Assembly (NCBI RefSeq): GCF_029626175.1
Contig: NZ_JARUBM010000002.1
Coordinates: 6,924,501-6,988,500 of the forward strand
Length of the DNA stretch: 64,000 nucleotides
Source: Micromonospora sp. WMMD1082
Lineage (GTDB): Bacteria; Actinomycetota; Actinomycetes; Mycobacteriales; Micromonosporaceae
Reading direction: 5' to 3'
The translations under genes were made by a program, and so were the position numbers. Below, one piece after another: positions 7,442 to 17,667 of this stretch. How positions within the stretch are numbered: the first letter of the stretch is position 1; each line of letters begins with the position of its first letter. Below the pieces are notes generated by a model. The model was given only the letters and a program-made list of their open reading frames with translations, did no database searches and had not been told where the DNA came from.

Positions 7442-10018
7442 TCAGGCGCCGCGGAGGGTGGCGCCGAAGCGTGCGGCGGCGCGGGCCACGGCGGCGTCCC
7501 GGGCCGCCACCGCCTCCTCCACGGTCAGGGTGCGCTCCGGCGCCCGGAAGGTGAGCTTGTACGCCAACGACTTGCGCCCGGCTCCCAGCTGCTCCGAGGC
7601 GTACACGTCGAACAGGCGTACCGACTCCAGCAGCTCACCGGCGCCCTCGGCGAGGGCCTGCCGGACCGCCTCGGCGGGAACCTGCTCGTCCACCACCAGC
7701 GCCACGTCGATCAGTGCCGGCGGATAGCCCGAGACGGTGGGCGCGGGCGCCACCGGGGGCTCCGGCAACGCGTCCAGATCCAGCTCCATGGCGCAGGTAC
7801 GCCTCGGCAGCTCCAGCGTCGCCACGACCGTCGGGTGCAGCTCGCCGGCGTGCCCGACGACCGTCCCGTCGACCAGCAGCTCGGCGCAGCGGCCCGGGTG
7901 CCAGGGGGCGTACTCGCCGGCCCGCACCTCGACCCGCCGCTCGGGCACCCCGGCGGCGGCGAGGACCGCACGCCCCGCCTCGACCGCGTCGGCCCAACCG
8001 GCCGGCCGGCCGGCGCCCCACCATCCGGCCGGCTCGATGTCGCCGGCCAGCACGACGGCGACGTGCCGGGGCTGGTGCGGGACGACCGCGTCGGCGGCGG
8101 CGAACTCCGCGTCGGTGGGCCGCCGGTCGACACCCATCGCCGGCGGGCGGCCCGCGCCCGGTTGCGGGTGGAAGACCGTGCCGATCTCGTAGAGGGCGAG
8201 ATCACGCAGGCCCCGGCCCAGGTTGCGCCGGACGATGCCGAGCAGCGGGCCGAGCAGCGTGGTGCGCAGCAGCGGCTCCTCGTCCGACAGCGGATTGGCC
8301 AGCCGCACCGCCCGGCGACGCGGATCGTCGGCGGGCAGGCCGAGCTGGTCGGCGAGATCGGCGGCGACGAACGGGTGCGCGAGCACCTCGACGTGGCCCC
8401 GCTCGGCCAGCGACCGGGACACCGCCCGGTGGCGTCGCTGCTGCCAGGTCAGGCCCCGACCGGGCGGGGCGGTCGGCAGTACCGAGGGCACCTTCTCGTA
8501 CCCGTCGAGGCGGACCACCTCCTCGACCAGGTCGGCCGGGTCGATCAGGTCGGGCCGCCAGGTCGGCGGGGTCACGCTGAGCACCTCGCCACCGGCGGCG
8601 GCGATGCCCACCTCACCCGGATCCTCGGCGAGCCGGTCGGCGCCCCGCGCCACCGTGCAGCCGACCCGTTCCAGCAGGGCGACCACCCGGGCCGGCGGAT
8701 ACTCCACCCCGACCCGCCGGCTGGGCAGGTCGACCGGCAACGTGACCGGGGTACGCGGCCGGACGTGGTCGATGTCCAGCACCTCGACACCGGCGGTGCC
8801 GCCCGCGTGCCCGGTGAGCAGCGCGACCGCCCGGTCCAGGGCGACCAGCGGCAGCGCCGGATCCACCCCGCGCTCCCAGCGCTTCGCCGCCTCGCTGAAC
8901 AGCTTGTGCCGGCGTGCGGTACGCCCGACCATCGCCGGATCCCAGTGCGCGGCCTCGAAGAGCACGTTGACGGTGCCCGGCACCACCTCGCTGGTCTCGC
9001 CGCCCATCACGGCGGCGAGCGAGATCGGCACGCCGTCGCCGGGGCCGGCGAGGGGATTCGGCAGCCCGGCGTCGCAGATGACCATGTCCTCCGGCGCGAG
9101 CGCGCGGGTCACCCCGTCGAGGGTGGTCAGCTTCTCCCCCGGTACCGCCCGGCGCACCACCAGCGGCCCGGCGATCCGGTCGGCGTCGAAGGCGTGCATC
9201 GGCTGCCCGAGTTCGAGCATCACGTAGTTGGTGATGTCGACCGGCAGCGAGATGCTGCGGATGCCGGCGATCGTCAGCCGCTGCCGCATCCAGTCCGGCG
9301 TCGGCGCCGCCGGATCGATGCCCCGCACCATCCGGGCGGCGAACCGGTCGCAGCCGACCGGGTCGCGCACCTCGACCGGGTACGCCGGTTCGGCCGTACC
9401 GGCCGTCGCCGGCATCCGACCCCGGTCCGAGTAGTCGACGCCGAGGGCGTGCGCCAGCTCGCGGGCGAGCCCGCGCAGCGACATCTGGTAGCCCCGGTCC
9501 GGGGTGATTTCCACCTCCACCACGATGTCGTTGAGCCCGACCACCGGCCGCGCGTCGTCGCCGGGCTTGGCCGGGACGTGCTCGGCCAGCACGAGGATGC
9601 CGGAGTGGTCGTCGCCCAGGCCCAGCTCCTTGGCGGAGCAGATCATGCCGTTGGAGTTGCGCCCGTACGTCTTGCGGGCGCCGATGGCGAAGCCGCCCGG
9701 CAGCACGCCGCCGGGCAGGATCACCACGACCCGGTCGCCCGGTGCGAAGTTGCGCGCCCCGCAGACGATCTCCTGCGGCTCGCCGGTGCCGTTGGCGGCG
9801 CCGACGTCCACCCGGCAGAACCGGATCGGCTTCTTGAAGCCGGTCAGCTCCTCGATCTCCAGGACCTCGCCGACCACCAGCTGCCCGGTGACCGTCGCCG
9901 ACAGGTCCACGATGGACTCGACCTCGATGCCGAGGTCGACCAGGGCCCGCTCCAGCTCACCGACGGGCAGGTCCGGGATGTCGACGTACTCCCGCAGCCA
10001 ACTGACAGAAACTCGCAT
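7442..10018 (-). CDS. pheT: Phenylalanine--tRNA ligase beta subunit
   Basis: 858 aa, ATG start. This is the beta subunit of the heterotetrameric (alpha2 beta2) PheRS, which charges tRNA-Phe; the beta chain carries editing and tRNA-binding modules. The N-terminus MRVSVSWLREYVDIPDLPVG is typical. It is followed by an EMAP/tRNA-binding OB-like region (VVGEVLEIEELTG, then VCGARNFAPGDRVVVILPGG), B3/B4 editing domains, B5 and the C-terminal ferredoxin-like anticodon-binding domain (ALIDVALVVDEQVPAEAV). Length is normal for bacterial PheT. It starts 36 nt after pheS in the same operon. Confidence 0.97.
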   Translation of the reverse strand: MRVSVSWLREYVDIPDLPVGELERALVDLGIEVESIVDLSATVTGQLVVGEVLEIEELTGFKKPIRFCRVDVGAANGTGEPQEIVCGARNFAPGDRVVVILPGGVLPGGFAIGARKTYGRNSNGMICSAKELGLGDDHSGILVLAEHVPAKPGDDARPVVGLNDIVVEVEITPDRGYQMSLRGLARELAHALGVDYSDRGRMPATAGTAEPAYPVEVRDPVGCDRFAARMVRGIDPAAPTPDWMRQRLTIAGIRSISLPVDITNYVMLELGQPMHAFDADRIAGPLVVRRAVPGEKLTTLDGVTRALAPEDMVICDAGLPNPLAGPGDGVPISLAAVMGGETSEVVPGTVNVLFEAAHWDPAMVGRTARRHKLFSEAAKRWERGVDPALPLVALDRAVALLTGHAGGTAGVEVLDIDHVRPRTPVTLPVDLPSRRVGVEYPPARVVALLERVGCTVARGADRLAEDPGEVGIAAAGGEVLSVTPPTWRPDLIDPADLVEEVVRLDGYEKVPSVLPTAPPGRGLTWQQRRHRAVSRSLAERGHVEVLAHPFVAADLADQLGLPADDPRRRAVRLANPLSDEEPLLRTTLLGPLLGIVRRNLGRGLRDLALYEIGTVFHPQPGAGRPPAMGVDRRPTDAEFAAADAVVPHQPRHVAVVLAGDIEPAGWWGAGRPAGWADAVEAGRAVLAAAGVPERRVEVRAGEYAPWHPGRCAELLVDGTVVGHAGELHPTVVATLELPRRTCAMELDLDALPEPPVAPAPTVSGYPPALIDVALVVDEQVPAEAVRQALAEGAGELLESVRLFDVYASEQLGAGRKSLAYKLTFRAPERTLTVEEAVAARDAAVARAAARFGATLRGA

Positions 10019-10054
10019 GACTCGTAACCACCGTCTCCGTAACTCGCGTCCGCA

Positions 10055-11269
<1,215 letters not shown>

Positions 11270-11338
11270 CTAAACGAACGCCGTGACGCGTTCACCATCG
11301 GGGCCGCATCTCCTCCGTCGTGTGCGCGTGATCCGGGG

Positions 11339-12136
11339 TCAGCGCTGTGCTCTCGCTGAAGCGTACAGGCAGACGGCCGCGGCCGCAGCCAGGTTGAGGC
11401 TCTCGGCCCGCCCGTGCAGCGGCACCCGGACACGGGCGTCGGCGGCGGTGGCCAACTCACCCGGGAGGCCGTGCGCCTCGGAGCCGAACAGCCAGGCGGT
11501 GGGTGCCGCGAGCCGGCCGGCGTCGGCCAGCTCGTCCAGATCGTCCGCGCCGTGACCGGTGGCGGCGAGCACGGTCAGCCCGGCGGCCCGCGCGGTGGCC
11601 ACCACGGCGGCCGGGTCGCGCTCGCGCACCACGTCGACGTGGAACACGCTGCCCGCCGACGACCTGACGCACTTGCCGTTGTACGGGTCGACCGTCTCCC
11701 CGGCGAAGACCACCACGGTGGCACCGGCCGCGTCGGCGGTGCGCAGCACCGTACCGGCGTTGCCCGGGTCACGGATGCCGGCGAGCACCGCGACCAGCCT
11801 CGGCCGGCGGGCCAGCGCCGTCTCCAGCGGCACGTCGAGGTGCCGGCAGACGGCGACCAGGCCCTGCGGGGACACGGTCTCGGCGAGGGCCGCGAGGGCG
11901 TCGTCGGTCACCTCGGAGACGGGTACGTCGTCGCGGGCGGCGGCTGCCGCCAGGTCGGCGTACCGGTCGAGGGCGGCGGGCGTGCCGAACAGCTCCACCA
12001 CGGTGCGGGGTCGGCTCAGGGCCTCCCGGACCGCCTGCGGCCCCTCGGCCAGGAACCGGCCCGTGGCGTCGCGCTCGCGGCGCCGCTGGAGCCGGCGCGC
12101 GGCGACCACCCGGGGCGTACGCGGTGTGAAGGGCAT
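11339..12136 (-). CDS. TrmH/SpoU-family RNA 2'-O-methyltransferase
   Basis: 265 aa. SPOUT-fold enzymes of this family transfer a methyl group from S-adenosylmethionine to a ribose 2'-OH in rRNA or tRNA. The N-terminal substrate-binding domain (RRERDATGRFLAEGPQAVRE) is typical. It is followed by the SpoU motifs: motif 1 (GIRDPGNAGTVLRTADAAGA), motif 2 (AWLFGSEAHGLP) and motif 3 (VRVPLHGRAESLNLAAAAAV). It lies just after rplT on the same strand, as in other actinobacteria, which suggests a ribosomal target. Its Shine-Dalgarno site (GAGG, 12142-12145) abuts a long hairpin. The specific nucleotide modified is not known. Confidence 0.9.
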   Translation of the reverse strand: MPFTPRTPRVVAARRLQRRRERDATGRFLAEGPQAVREALSRPRTVVELFGTPAALDRYADLAAAAARDDVPVSEVTDDALAALAETVSPQGLVAVCRHLDVPLETALARRPRLVAVLAGIRDPGNAGTVLRTADAAGATVVVFAGETVDPYNGKCVRSSAGSVFHVDVVRERDPAAVVATARAAGLTVLAATGHGADDLDELADAGRLAAPTAWLFGSEAHGLPGELATAADARVRVPLHGRAESLNLAAAAAVCLYASARAQR

Positions 12137-12144
12137 GGTGTCCT

Positions 12145-12201
12145 CACCACACGCGCGAGGCGCCCCTCGGGTCGAGGGACGCCTCGCTGCGCGGTGTGGT
12201 G
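12145..12201 (-). terminator. Long hairpin between rplT and the rRNA methyltransferase gene
   Basis: The arms CACCACAC (12145-12152) and GTGTGGTG (12194-12201), then GAGGCG/CGCCTC and CCCTC/GAGGG, form a long nearly continuous stem starting right after the rplT stop. It could be a partial terminator ending the infC-rpmI-rplT transcript. Its far end touches the methyltransferase ribosome binding site, so it may also limit that gene's translation. Confidence 0.55.
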
Positions 12202-12202
12202 A

Positions 12203-12595
12203 TCAGGCGGCCTGGGCCGGCGCGCCGCCGGTGCCCTCGGCCTGCACCGCGGCCCGGGCCAGCTCGACGATCGCCGCGAACGCGGCGGCGTCGTTGACGG
12301 CCAGGTCGGCCAGGATCTTGCGGTCGACCTCGATCCCGGCCAGACGCAGGCCCTGGATCAGGCGGTTGTAGGTCATCCCGTTGGCGCGGGCGCCCGCGTT
12401 GATCCGCTGGATCCACAGCTGCCGGAAGTCGCCCTTGCGGTCGCGACGGTCCCGGTAGGCGTACTGCATCGAGTGCAGCACCTGCTCCTTGGCCTTGCGG
12501 TACAGCCGGGAGCGCTGACCGCGGTATCCACTCGCGGTCTCCAGCAGGGTACGGCGCTTCTTCTGGGCGTTCACAGCCCGCTTGACGCGTGCCAT
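12203..12595 (-). CDS. rplT: 50S ribosomal protein L20
   Basis: 130 aa, ATG start ([20 protein letters not shown]). L20 binds 23S rRNA early in large-subunit assembly and in many bacteria represses its own operon. The basic N-terminal tail ([20 protein letters not shown]) and the globular domain ([19 protein letters not shown]) are intact. Length is normal with a short alanine-rich C-terminal tail. It is the third gene of infC-rpmI-rplT. Confidence 0.97.
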   Translation of the reverse strand: MARVKRAVNAQKKRRTLLETASGYRGQRSRLYRKAKEQVLHSMQYAYRDRRDRKGDFRQLWIQRINAGARANGMTYNRLIQGLRLAGIEVDRKILADLAVNDAAAFAAIVELARAAVQAEGTGGAPAQAA

Positions 12596-12627
12596 CTCAA
12601 CTCCTTCTTGGGCTCAGGTGGCGCGCG

Positions 12628-12822
12628 TCAGCGGCCGAGCAGCTTCTTGAGGCGCTTGACGTCGGACTTGGCCGCTTCGACCACGCCCGTCAGCCGCCGG
12701 GTACGGGTGGAGGGCTTCTTCTCCAGGTTGTGGCGCAGACCGGCCTGCTGCTTCATGATCTTGCCCTTGCCGGTCACGCGGACCCGCTTGCCCGTCCCCG
12801 TGTGGCTCTTCATCTTCGGCAT
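12628..12822 (-). CDS. rpmI: 50S ribosomal protein L35
   Basis: 64 aa, beginning MPKMKSHTGTGKRVRVTGKG, the standard L35 N-terminus, and rich in Lys/Arg throughout. It lies between infC (20 nt upstream) and rplT (32 nt downstream), the universal bacterial order. Confidence 0.97.
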   Translation of the reverse strand: MPKMKSHTGTGKRVRVTGKGKIMKQQAGLRHNLEKKPSTRTRRLTGVVEAAKSDVKRLKKLLGR

Positions 12823-12842
12823 GTGGAACGTCTTCTCCCCTG

Positions 12843-13478
12843 TTACTCGCCGCTGTTGTCGGCGGCGGTGCCGGTGTCACCGGCTGCTGCGGTCTCGCCG
12901 GCCTCCGGGCCGGCGGATCCCTCCGCTGCCCGGTCCCGGGGCGCTCCGCCCCGGGAGGCCGTCGCGGCGACCGCGGCGGCCTTGGTGGCGCGGTGCGGCG
13001 CGAGCACCATGATCATGTTTCGGCCGTCCTGCTTCGGAGCGGCCTCGACGTACCCCAGCTCCGAGATCTCGCTCTCGAGCCGGCGCAGGAGCCGGTACCC
13101 CAGCTCCGGGCGGCTCTGCTCGCGACCGCGGAACATGATCGTCACCTTGACCTTGTCGCCGGCCTTGAGGAACCGCACCACGTGACCCTTCTTGGTCTCG
13201 TAGTCGTGCGGGTCGATCTTCGGCCGGAGCTTCATCTCCTTGATGACGGTCTGCTGCTGGTTACGCCGCGCTTCGCGCGCCTTCAGTGCGCTCTCGTACT
13301 TGAACTTGCCGAAGTCCATGAGCTTGCACACCGGCGGGCGCGCCATCGGCGCAACCTCGACCAGGTCCAGATCGACGTCCGCGGCCAGCTGAAGGGCGCG
13401 CTCCAGCGGGACGATGCCCACCTGCTCACCCTCGGGGCCGACCAGTCGGACCTCACGTGCCCGGATCTGCTCGTTCAC
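12843..13478 (-). CDS. infC: Translation initiation factor IF-3
   Basis: 211 aa from a GTG start. IF-3 binds the 30S subunit, prevents premature joining of 50S and proofreads the initiator tRNA/start codon. The N-domain ([20 protein letters not shown], then [17 protein letters not shown] and [14 protein letters not shown]) and the C-domain ([30 protein letters not shown]) are intact. After about residue 170 there is an Ala/Gly/Glu-rich disordered tail (to NSGE), common in high-GC actinobacteria. The start is GTG, not the rare AUU of enterobacteria, so IF-3 autocontrol through AUU is not expected. A leader of about 270 nt precedes it. Confidence 0.96.
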   Translation of the reverse strand: MNEQIRAREVRLVGPEGEQVGIVPLERALQLAADVDLDLVEVAPMARPPVCKLMDFGKFKYESALKAREARRNQQQTVIKEMKLRPKIDPHDYETKKGHVVRFLKAGDKVKVTIMFRGREQSRPELGYRLLRRLESEISELGYVEAAPKQDGRNMIMVLAPHRATKAAAVAATASRGGAPRDRAAEGSAGPEAGETAAAGDTGTAADNSGE

Positions 13479-13572
13479 GCGTGGTTCGACGCTGATGGGG
13501 CCTCCTCGAGTCGGTTCTTCATGCGTGGCCGACCCCTGCGGCTCCCGGTGGGAACCGACCCGGAAAGCAGAA

Positions 13573-13594
13573 GGCCCCGGCGCATGCCAGGGCC
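13573..13594 (-). terminator. Attenuator-like hairpin in the infC leader
   Basis: On the minus strand GGCCCTGGC-ATGC-GCCGGGGCC forms a 9-bp stem (one G-T pair) with a 4-nt loop, followed by TTCTGCTTT. It lies in the transcribed leader, about 95 nt before the infC GTG. This is the position expected for an attenuator of a ribosomal-protein operon; an alternative antiterminator was not worked out. Confidence 0.5.
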
Positions 13595-13755
13595 CGCTCG
13601 ACCGGTCGGCACGATCACAGGATCGCGCATCCGGGACCGGGACGTGCCCGGAACCGGAGACCGGACCCGGCCACCGACAACGGCGACTCGGGTGGGAGCA
13701 GGCGCTCCACTTTCGTGGCCGCCCGCGCTATGCGGACAGCCTGGTCGACCCCACA

Positions 13756-13785
13756 ACACTACACCCTCGGCAACCGACCTCTCAA
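13756..13785 (-). promoter_or_regulatory. Promoter of the infC-rpmI-rplT operon
   Basis: On the minus strand TTGAGA (13780-13785), an 18-bp spacer and TAGTGT (13756-13761) match a housekeeping sigma promoter. Transcription should begin near 13749. Upstream, 13786-13926 holds a GATACTGC motif twice and a CTGCCTC/GAGGCAG hairpin but no gene. Confidence 0.55.
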
Positions 13786-13926
13786 ACCGGGCACCCTCGA
13801 CCCGCTCCCAAGATCCGCGCAGTATCAGGGATGTTGCTGCCTCAACTCCGACCGAGGCAGCAGTATCACCGAAGTTGCGCGGATCATGAGGGAGTGGGCG
13901 AGGGGAAGCTTGGGCCAGGGGTAAGG

Positions 13927-14388
13927 TCAGCGGCCGGCGAGCGTGGCCAGGTGGGCCTGGTGCAGCCGGCGCAGGGCGCGAACCCCGTCGACGGCGAGCT
14001 GTTCGTCGGCAGCCTGGAGCGCGACCACCGGCAGGAGATCGTCGTCGTGCAGTTCCAGCGCGGCCCACGGGGCACCCCGATCGAACCGGATCCCCCGCAC
14101 CACGTCCCAGGGCAACTCGTACGAGCCGATCACGTTGCGGACCCGCACACCCCGCGCGTCCGCCTCGACCCGGGGCCGGGTGAAGAGCAGGACACCGAGG
14201 GCGAAGAGGACTCCGAGCCCGATCATGGCGAGCTGGTCACCGCGCTGGAAGGTGCCGTAGCCGTTGCCGGTGGGGCCGGTCAGCGTGGTAGCGATCACGG
14301 CGAAGACCACGACCAGCAGGACGGCCGATACCCAGCAGACCAGCCGGATGCGCCGGGGTCGGAGACGGATCAGCTCAGTCTGGCTCAT
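13927..14388 (-). CDS. PH-domain (bPH-like) membrane protein
   Basis: 153 aa from ATG 14388 (MSQTELIRLRPRRIRLVCWV). Two transmembrane helices follow (about 17-35, VSAVLLVVVFAVIATTL, and 52-66, LAMIGLGVLFALGVLLF). The C-terminal part (ADARGVRVRNVIGSYELPWD, then FDRGAPWAALELHDDD) resembles the bacterial PH-like domain found in many small actinobacterial membrane proteins, including some next to his or rib genes. Function is unknown. It lies downstream of the transporter gene on the same strand. Confidence 0.72.
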   Translation of the reverse strand: MSQTELIRLRPRRIRLVCWVSAVLLVVVFAVIATTLTGPTGNGYGTFQRGDQLAMIGLGVLFALGVLLFTRPRVEADARGVRVRNVIGSYELPWDVVRGIRFDRGAPWAALELHDDDLLPVVALQAADEQLAVDGVRALRRLHQAHLATLAGR

Positions 14389-14464
14389 GCTGGCACTCCG
14401 CTTCGCTGCGCGCCACCATGAGGCACCACCGCCCTGAGCTGATGATTCGCTCGCCGACGCTCGC

Positions 14465-15511
14465 TCATGGCACCAGTTTGCCATCCGCTCCTGGTGGCCG
14501 GTTCGGCGCCACACGGGCGTCGGCGCCGGCTGGGGCCGTCCGGGAGGCCGGGCTCGCACCGGCGGGCGGAGTCACGGCGGGCGTCGGCGTGGCACGGGTG
14601 GTCGATCGTGGACCCCAGCTGGCGACCAGCACCGCGAGCAGGGTGAGCAGCGCGCCGGCCAGCACCGGCAGCCGTGCCCCGGGCCCGCCCGGCAGCAGCA
14701 TGTCCAGCAGCAGGGCACCGCCGAGCTGCCCGGCGACCAGGGCCAGACCGGTACGCAACACACCCGCCGCGCGGACCCCCACGACCAGGCTGGCCACGAT
14801 GACGACGCCGAGCAGTCCGCCGGTGTAGAGATGCCAACCCTGCGGCCAGGCCACCGGCGGGCCGGTGAACGCGCCGGCCAGCGCCGCGACGAGCAGGACC
14901 ACCGGCGTACTGACGGCGAAGTTGACCGCGACCCCGGCGGCGGCCGAGCCGGCCGCCGAGATCCGGCCGTTCAGCGCGGCCTGCAACGCGACCGCGACCC
15001 CACCCGCCACGGCCAGCAGGAGTACGCCGACCGCCAGCTCACCCACCGGCTGGCCGGCCTGGGCCAGTGCCACCGCCGCCACCCCGAGCAGGGCCCCGGC
15101 GACCCTGGGCGTGGTCAGCGGCAGCCGGCCCACCGGGGCGAGCCCGCTTCGGTCCGACGCCAGTCCGCCGAGGCTGCTGCCGGCGACCTGGGCGATGGTG
15201 AAGACCGCGACCCCGAGCACCGGTACGGCGTACGCGGCGAGCACCACGATGGCCGCCCCGCCCAACCCGCCCAGGTAGGACCACCATGGCAGCCCGGAGC
15301 GCCGGAGGGCGACGAGCCCGGTCCGCATCGACGGCAGCACCAGCAGCCCGACCAGGATCAGCAGCGTCCCGCCGGCGTTGTTCACCACCGCGCCGAGGCT
15401 GGCGTTGCCGACCCGTTGACCCAGCTCGCCGTTGACCGCACCCTGCGCCGCAGCCGCCGCGCCGCCGGCGGTGACCAGGGTGAGCGCGAACGCGGCCGGC
15501 GGCGGCCTCAC
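14465..15511 (-). CDS. DMT-superfamily transporter, duplicated YdcZ type
   Basis: 348 aa. About ten hydrophobic helices are arranged as two similar halves. The first starts AAAAQGAVNGELGQRVGNAS and the second AVALQAALNGRISAAGSAAA, the repeated QxxxNGxL signature of YdcZ-type drug/metabolite transporters. A disordered Pro/Ala-rich cytoplasmic tail follows residue 300. The GTG start overlaps the hisG stop (GTGA), so it is translationally coupled to hisG. No functional link to histidine synthesis is evident; the substrate is unknown. Confidence 0.8.
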   Translation of the reverse strand: MRPPPAAFALTLVTAGGAAAAAQGAVNGELGQRVGNASLGAVVNNAGGTLLILVGLLVLPSMRTGLVALRRSGLPWWSYLGGLGGAAIVVLAAYAVPVLGVAVFTIAQVAGSSLGGLASDRSGLAPVGRLPLTTPRVAGALLGVAAVALAQAGQPVGELAVGVLLLAVAGGVAVALQAALNGRISAAGSAAAGVAVNFAVSTPVVLLVAALAGAFTGPPVAWPQGWHLYTGGLLGVVIVASLVVGVRAAGVLRTGLALVAGQLGGALLLDMLLPGGPGARLPVLAGALLTLLAVLVASWGPRSTTRATPTPAVTPPAGASPASRTAPAGADARVAPNRPPGADGKLVP

Positions 15512-16353
15512 AGCCGGCAGGCGTGGATGTTGGTCACCAGGATCGCCCGGGCGCCCAGCTCGTACAGCTCGTCCATGATCCGGTGCACGTCGTCGCGGAG
15601 CACCATGGCCTGCACCGCCACCCAGCCCTCGCGGTGCAGCGGCGAGACGGTGGGCGACTCGATGCCGGGGGTCAGCGAGCTGGCCCGATCCAGCAGCCCG
15701 GCCGGCACGTCGTAGGCGAGCATCACGTAACGGCGGGCCACCAGCACCCCGTGCAGCCGACGTTGCAGCTGCTCGGCCTGCGGGTGGGGCGCCGCGCCGG
15801 CCCGGCGTACCAGCACCGCCGAGGAGTGCAGCAGCGGCTCACCGAAGACCACCAGACCGGCCTGGCGCAGGGTGGCCCCGGTCTCGACCACGTCGGCGAC
15901 CACGTCGGCGACGCCCAACCGGATGGCGTTCTCCACCGCGCCGTCGAGGCGGATCACGTCGGCCTTGACGCCCAGCTCGGCGAGGTGACGCTCGACCAGC
16001 CCCGGGTACGCGGTGGCGACCCGGTGACCGCCCAGCTCCCGCACGTCGTCGACATCGTCGGGTCGGGCCGCGAACCGGAACGTGGCCCGGCCGAAGTTGA
16101 GGTCGACCACCTCCTCGGCCGGCGCGCCGGAGTCGATCAACAGGTCGCGGCCGGTGATGCCGACGTCCAGGTCACCGGAGCCGACGTAGGTGGCGATGTC
16201 CTTCGGCCGCAGGTAGAAGAACTCGACATCGTTGGGCTGGTCCCGGCAGACCAGGTCCTTGGCGTCGGTGCGCTGGCGGTAGCCCGCCTCGCGCAGCATC
16301 TGGGCGGCCGACTCGGCCAGGGTGCCCTTGTTGGGTACGGCGACACGCAGCAT
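15508..16353 (-). CDS. hisG: ATP phosphoribosyltransferase
   Basis: 281 aa from ATG 16353 (MLRVAVPNKGTLAESAAQML), with AAGGAG about 9 nt upstream. It joins ATP and PRPP, the first committed step of histidine biosynthesis. It is the long form with a C-terminal regulatory domain (about 205-281) that normally binds histidine for feedback inhibition. The PRPP-binding region is VADVVADVVETGATLRQAGL. hisE lies immediately upstream, giving the first two pathway steps together; the rest of the his genes are elsewhere. Confidence 0.95.
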   Translation of the reverse strand: MLRVAVPNKGTLAESAAQMLREAGYRQRTDAKDLVCRDQPNDVEFFYLRPKDIATYVGSGDLDVGITGRDLLIDSGAPAEEVVDLNFGRATFRFAARPDDVDDVRELGGHRVATAYPGLVERHLAELGVKADVIRLDGAVENAIRLGVADVVADVVETGATLRQAGLVVFGEPLLHSSAVLVRRAGAAPHPQAEQLQRRLHGVLVARRYVMLAYDVPAGLLDRASSLTPGIESPTVSPLHREGWVAVQAMVLRDDVHRIMDELYELGARAILVTNIHACRL

Positions 16354-16398
16354 GACGGAGTGCTCCTTCGATCGGGTTCGGGTCGACGGTGGGGGCAC

Positions 16399-16662
16399 TC
16401 ACAGATGTCGGTAGACGTCCTTCAGCTCAAGACCACTGGCGATCATCAGCACCTGGACCTGGTAGAGCAGCTGGGAGATCTCCTCGGCGGTGCGCTCGGG
16501 CCCCTCGTGCTCGGCGGCCATCCACGACTCGGCCGCCTCCTCGACGACCTTCTTGCCGATGAAGTGCACGCCCTTCTCCAGCGCGGCGACCGTGCCGGAG
16601 CCCGGGGTGCCGGCGGCGGCCTTGGCCTGCAGCTCCGCGAACAACTCCTCGAACGTCTTCAC
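16399..16662 (-). CDS. hisE: Phosphoribosyl-ATP pyrophosphatase
   Basis: 87 aa, GTG start ([20 protein letters not shown]). It removes pyrophosphate from PR-ATP in histidine synthesis, step 2. The all-alpha MazG-like fold residues are visible: [14 protein letters not shown] with the metal-binding Glu set, and [14 protein letters not shown]. It is the monofunctional form with no HisI domain. It precedes hisG by 45 nt in one operon. Confidence 0.94.
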   Translation of the reverse strand: MKTFEELFAELQAKAAAGTPGSGTVAALEKGVHFIGKKVVEEAAESWMAAEHEGPERTAEEISQLLYQVQVLMIASGLELKDVYRHL

Positions 16663-16787
16663 GGAGACGGATTCTCCCAGTCGCCGTCGGTCGTCGCGCG
16701 CGCCGGGTCGGTGGTGACCGGTGGGCGGGACCGGGATTCCCTACCAACATGATGGGACACCTCTTCGAGCCCCGCCTATGGTGGTCG

Positions 16788-16800
16788 TACGCTGTCGGCC
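16788..16800 (+). promoter_or_regulatory. Leaderless-type promoter of the ABC importer
   Basis: A -10-like TACGCT (16788-16793) is followed by 7 nt and then the ATG at 16801. No Shine-Dalgarno sequence precedes the ATG. This spacing is what leaderless actinobacterial transcripts show, so transcription probably starts at or next to the A of ATG. Confidence 0.45.
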
Positions 16801-17667
16801 ATGGTCAGCACCCCACGCATTCTCACGCTCGCCACCGCGAGCGCCCTCCTGCTGGCGGTCACCGCCTGCGCACCCGAACCCGAGCCCGCGCCCGGGCCCA
16901 CCTCCACCGCCGGGGCGGCGTGCGCCAAGGACAGCCTCGCCACCCAGACGCCGGGCAAGCTCACCATCGCCACGGACGAGCCGGCGTACCCGCCGTGGTT
17001 CGTCGACGACAAGCCCGACAACGGCGAGGGCTTCGAGTCCGCCGTGGCCTACGCGGTGGCCGAACGGCTCGGCTACGCCCGCGACGACGTCGTCTGGACA
17101 CGGGTGCGGTTCGACGCCGCCATCGCGCCCGGGCCGAAGAACTTCGACTTCGACATCAACCAGTTCTCCATCACCGCGGAGCGCCAGCAGGCGGTGGACT
17201 TCTCCGCCCCCTACTACCTGGTGCGGCAGACGGTCATCGCGCTGAAGTCCGCCCCGATCGCCGGCAAGACCACGCTGGCCGACCTGCGCGGGGCCAAGCT
17301 CGGCGCCCAGGTCGGCACGACCAGCTACCAGGCGATCACCGACGTGATCAAGCCGACGGTCGAGCCGCAGGTCTACAACAGCAACGACGACGCCAAGCAG
17401 GCCCTGCAGAACGGCCAGATCGACGGGCTGGTCGTGGACCTGCCCACCGCGTTCTACATCACCGCCGCCGAGATCGAGGACGCGGTGATCGTCGGGCAGC
17501 TGCCCCAGGTGGGCACTCCCGAGGCGTTCGGGCTGCTGCTGGACAAGGGCTCCCCGCTCACCGGTTGCGTCAGCTCCGCGGTCGACCAGCTCGCCGGCGA
17601 CGGCGTGCTCAAGGAGTTGGAGCAGCGGTGGCTCGCCCAGGTGGCGGGAGCGCCCGAACTCACGTGA
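16801..17667 (+). CDS. Amino-acid ABC transporter substrate-binding lipoprotein
   Basis: 288 aa. The signal peptide has the lipobox LLAVTAC, so Cys23 should be lipidated and the protein anchored outside the membrane. The mature part is a type-II periplasmic-binding fold of the polar amino-acid family: KLTIATDEPAYPPWFVDD, then EGFESAVAYAVAERLG and FDFDINQFSITAERQQAVDF. It captures a polar amino acid or related solute for import. The stop overlaps the permease GTG (GTGA), giving a three-gene operon. The exact ligand cannot be read from sequence. Confidence 0.9.
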   Translation: MVSTPRILTLATASALLLAVTACAPEPEPAPGPTSTAGAACAKDSLATQTPGKLTIATDEPAYPPWFVDDKPDNGEGFESAVAYAVAERLGYARDDVVWTRVRFDAAIAPGPKNFDFDINQFSITAERQQAVDFSAPYYLVRQTVIALKSAPIAGKTTLADLRGAKLGAQVGTTSYQAITDVIKPTVEPQVYNSNDDAKQALQNGQIDGLVVDLPTAFYITAAEIEDAVIVGQLPQVGTPEAFGLLLDKGSPLTGCVSSAVDQLAGDGVLKELEQRWLAQVAGAPELT

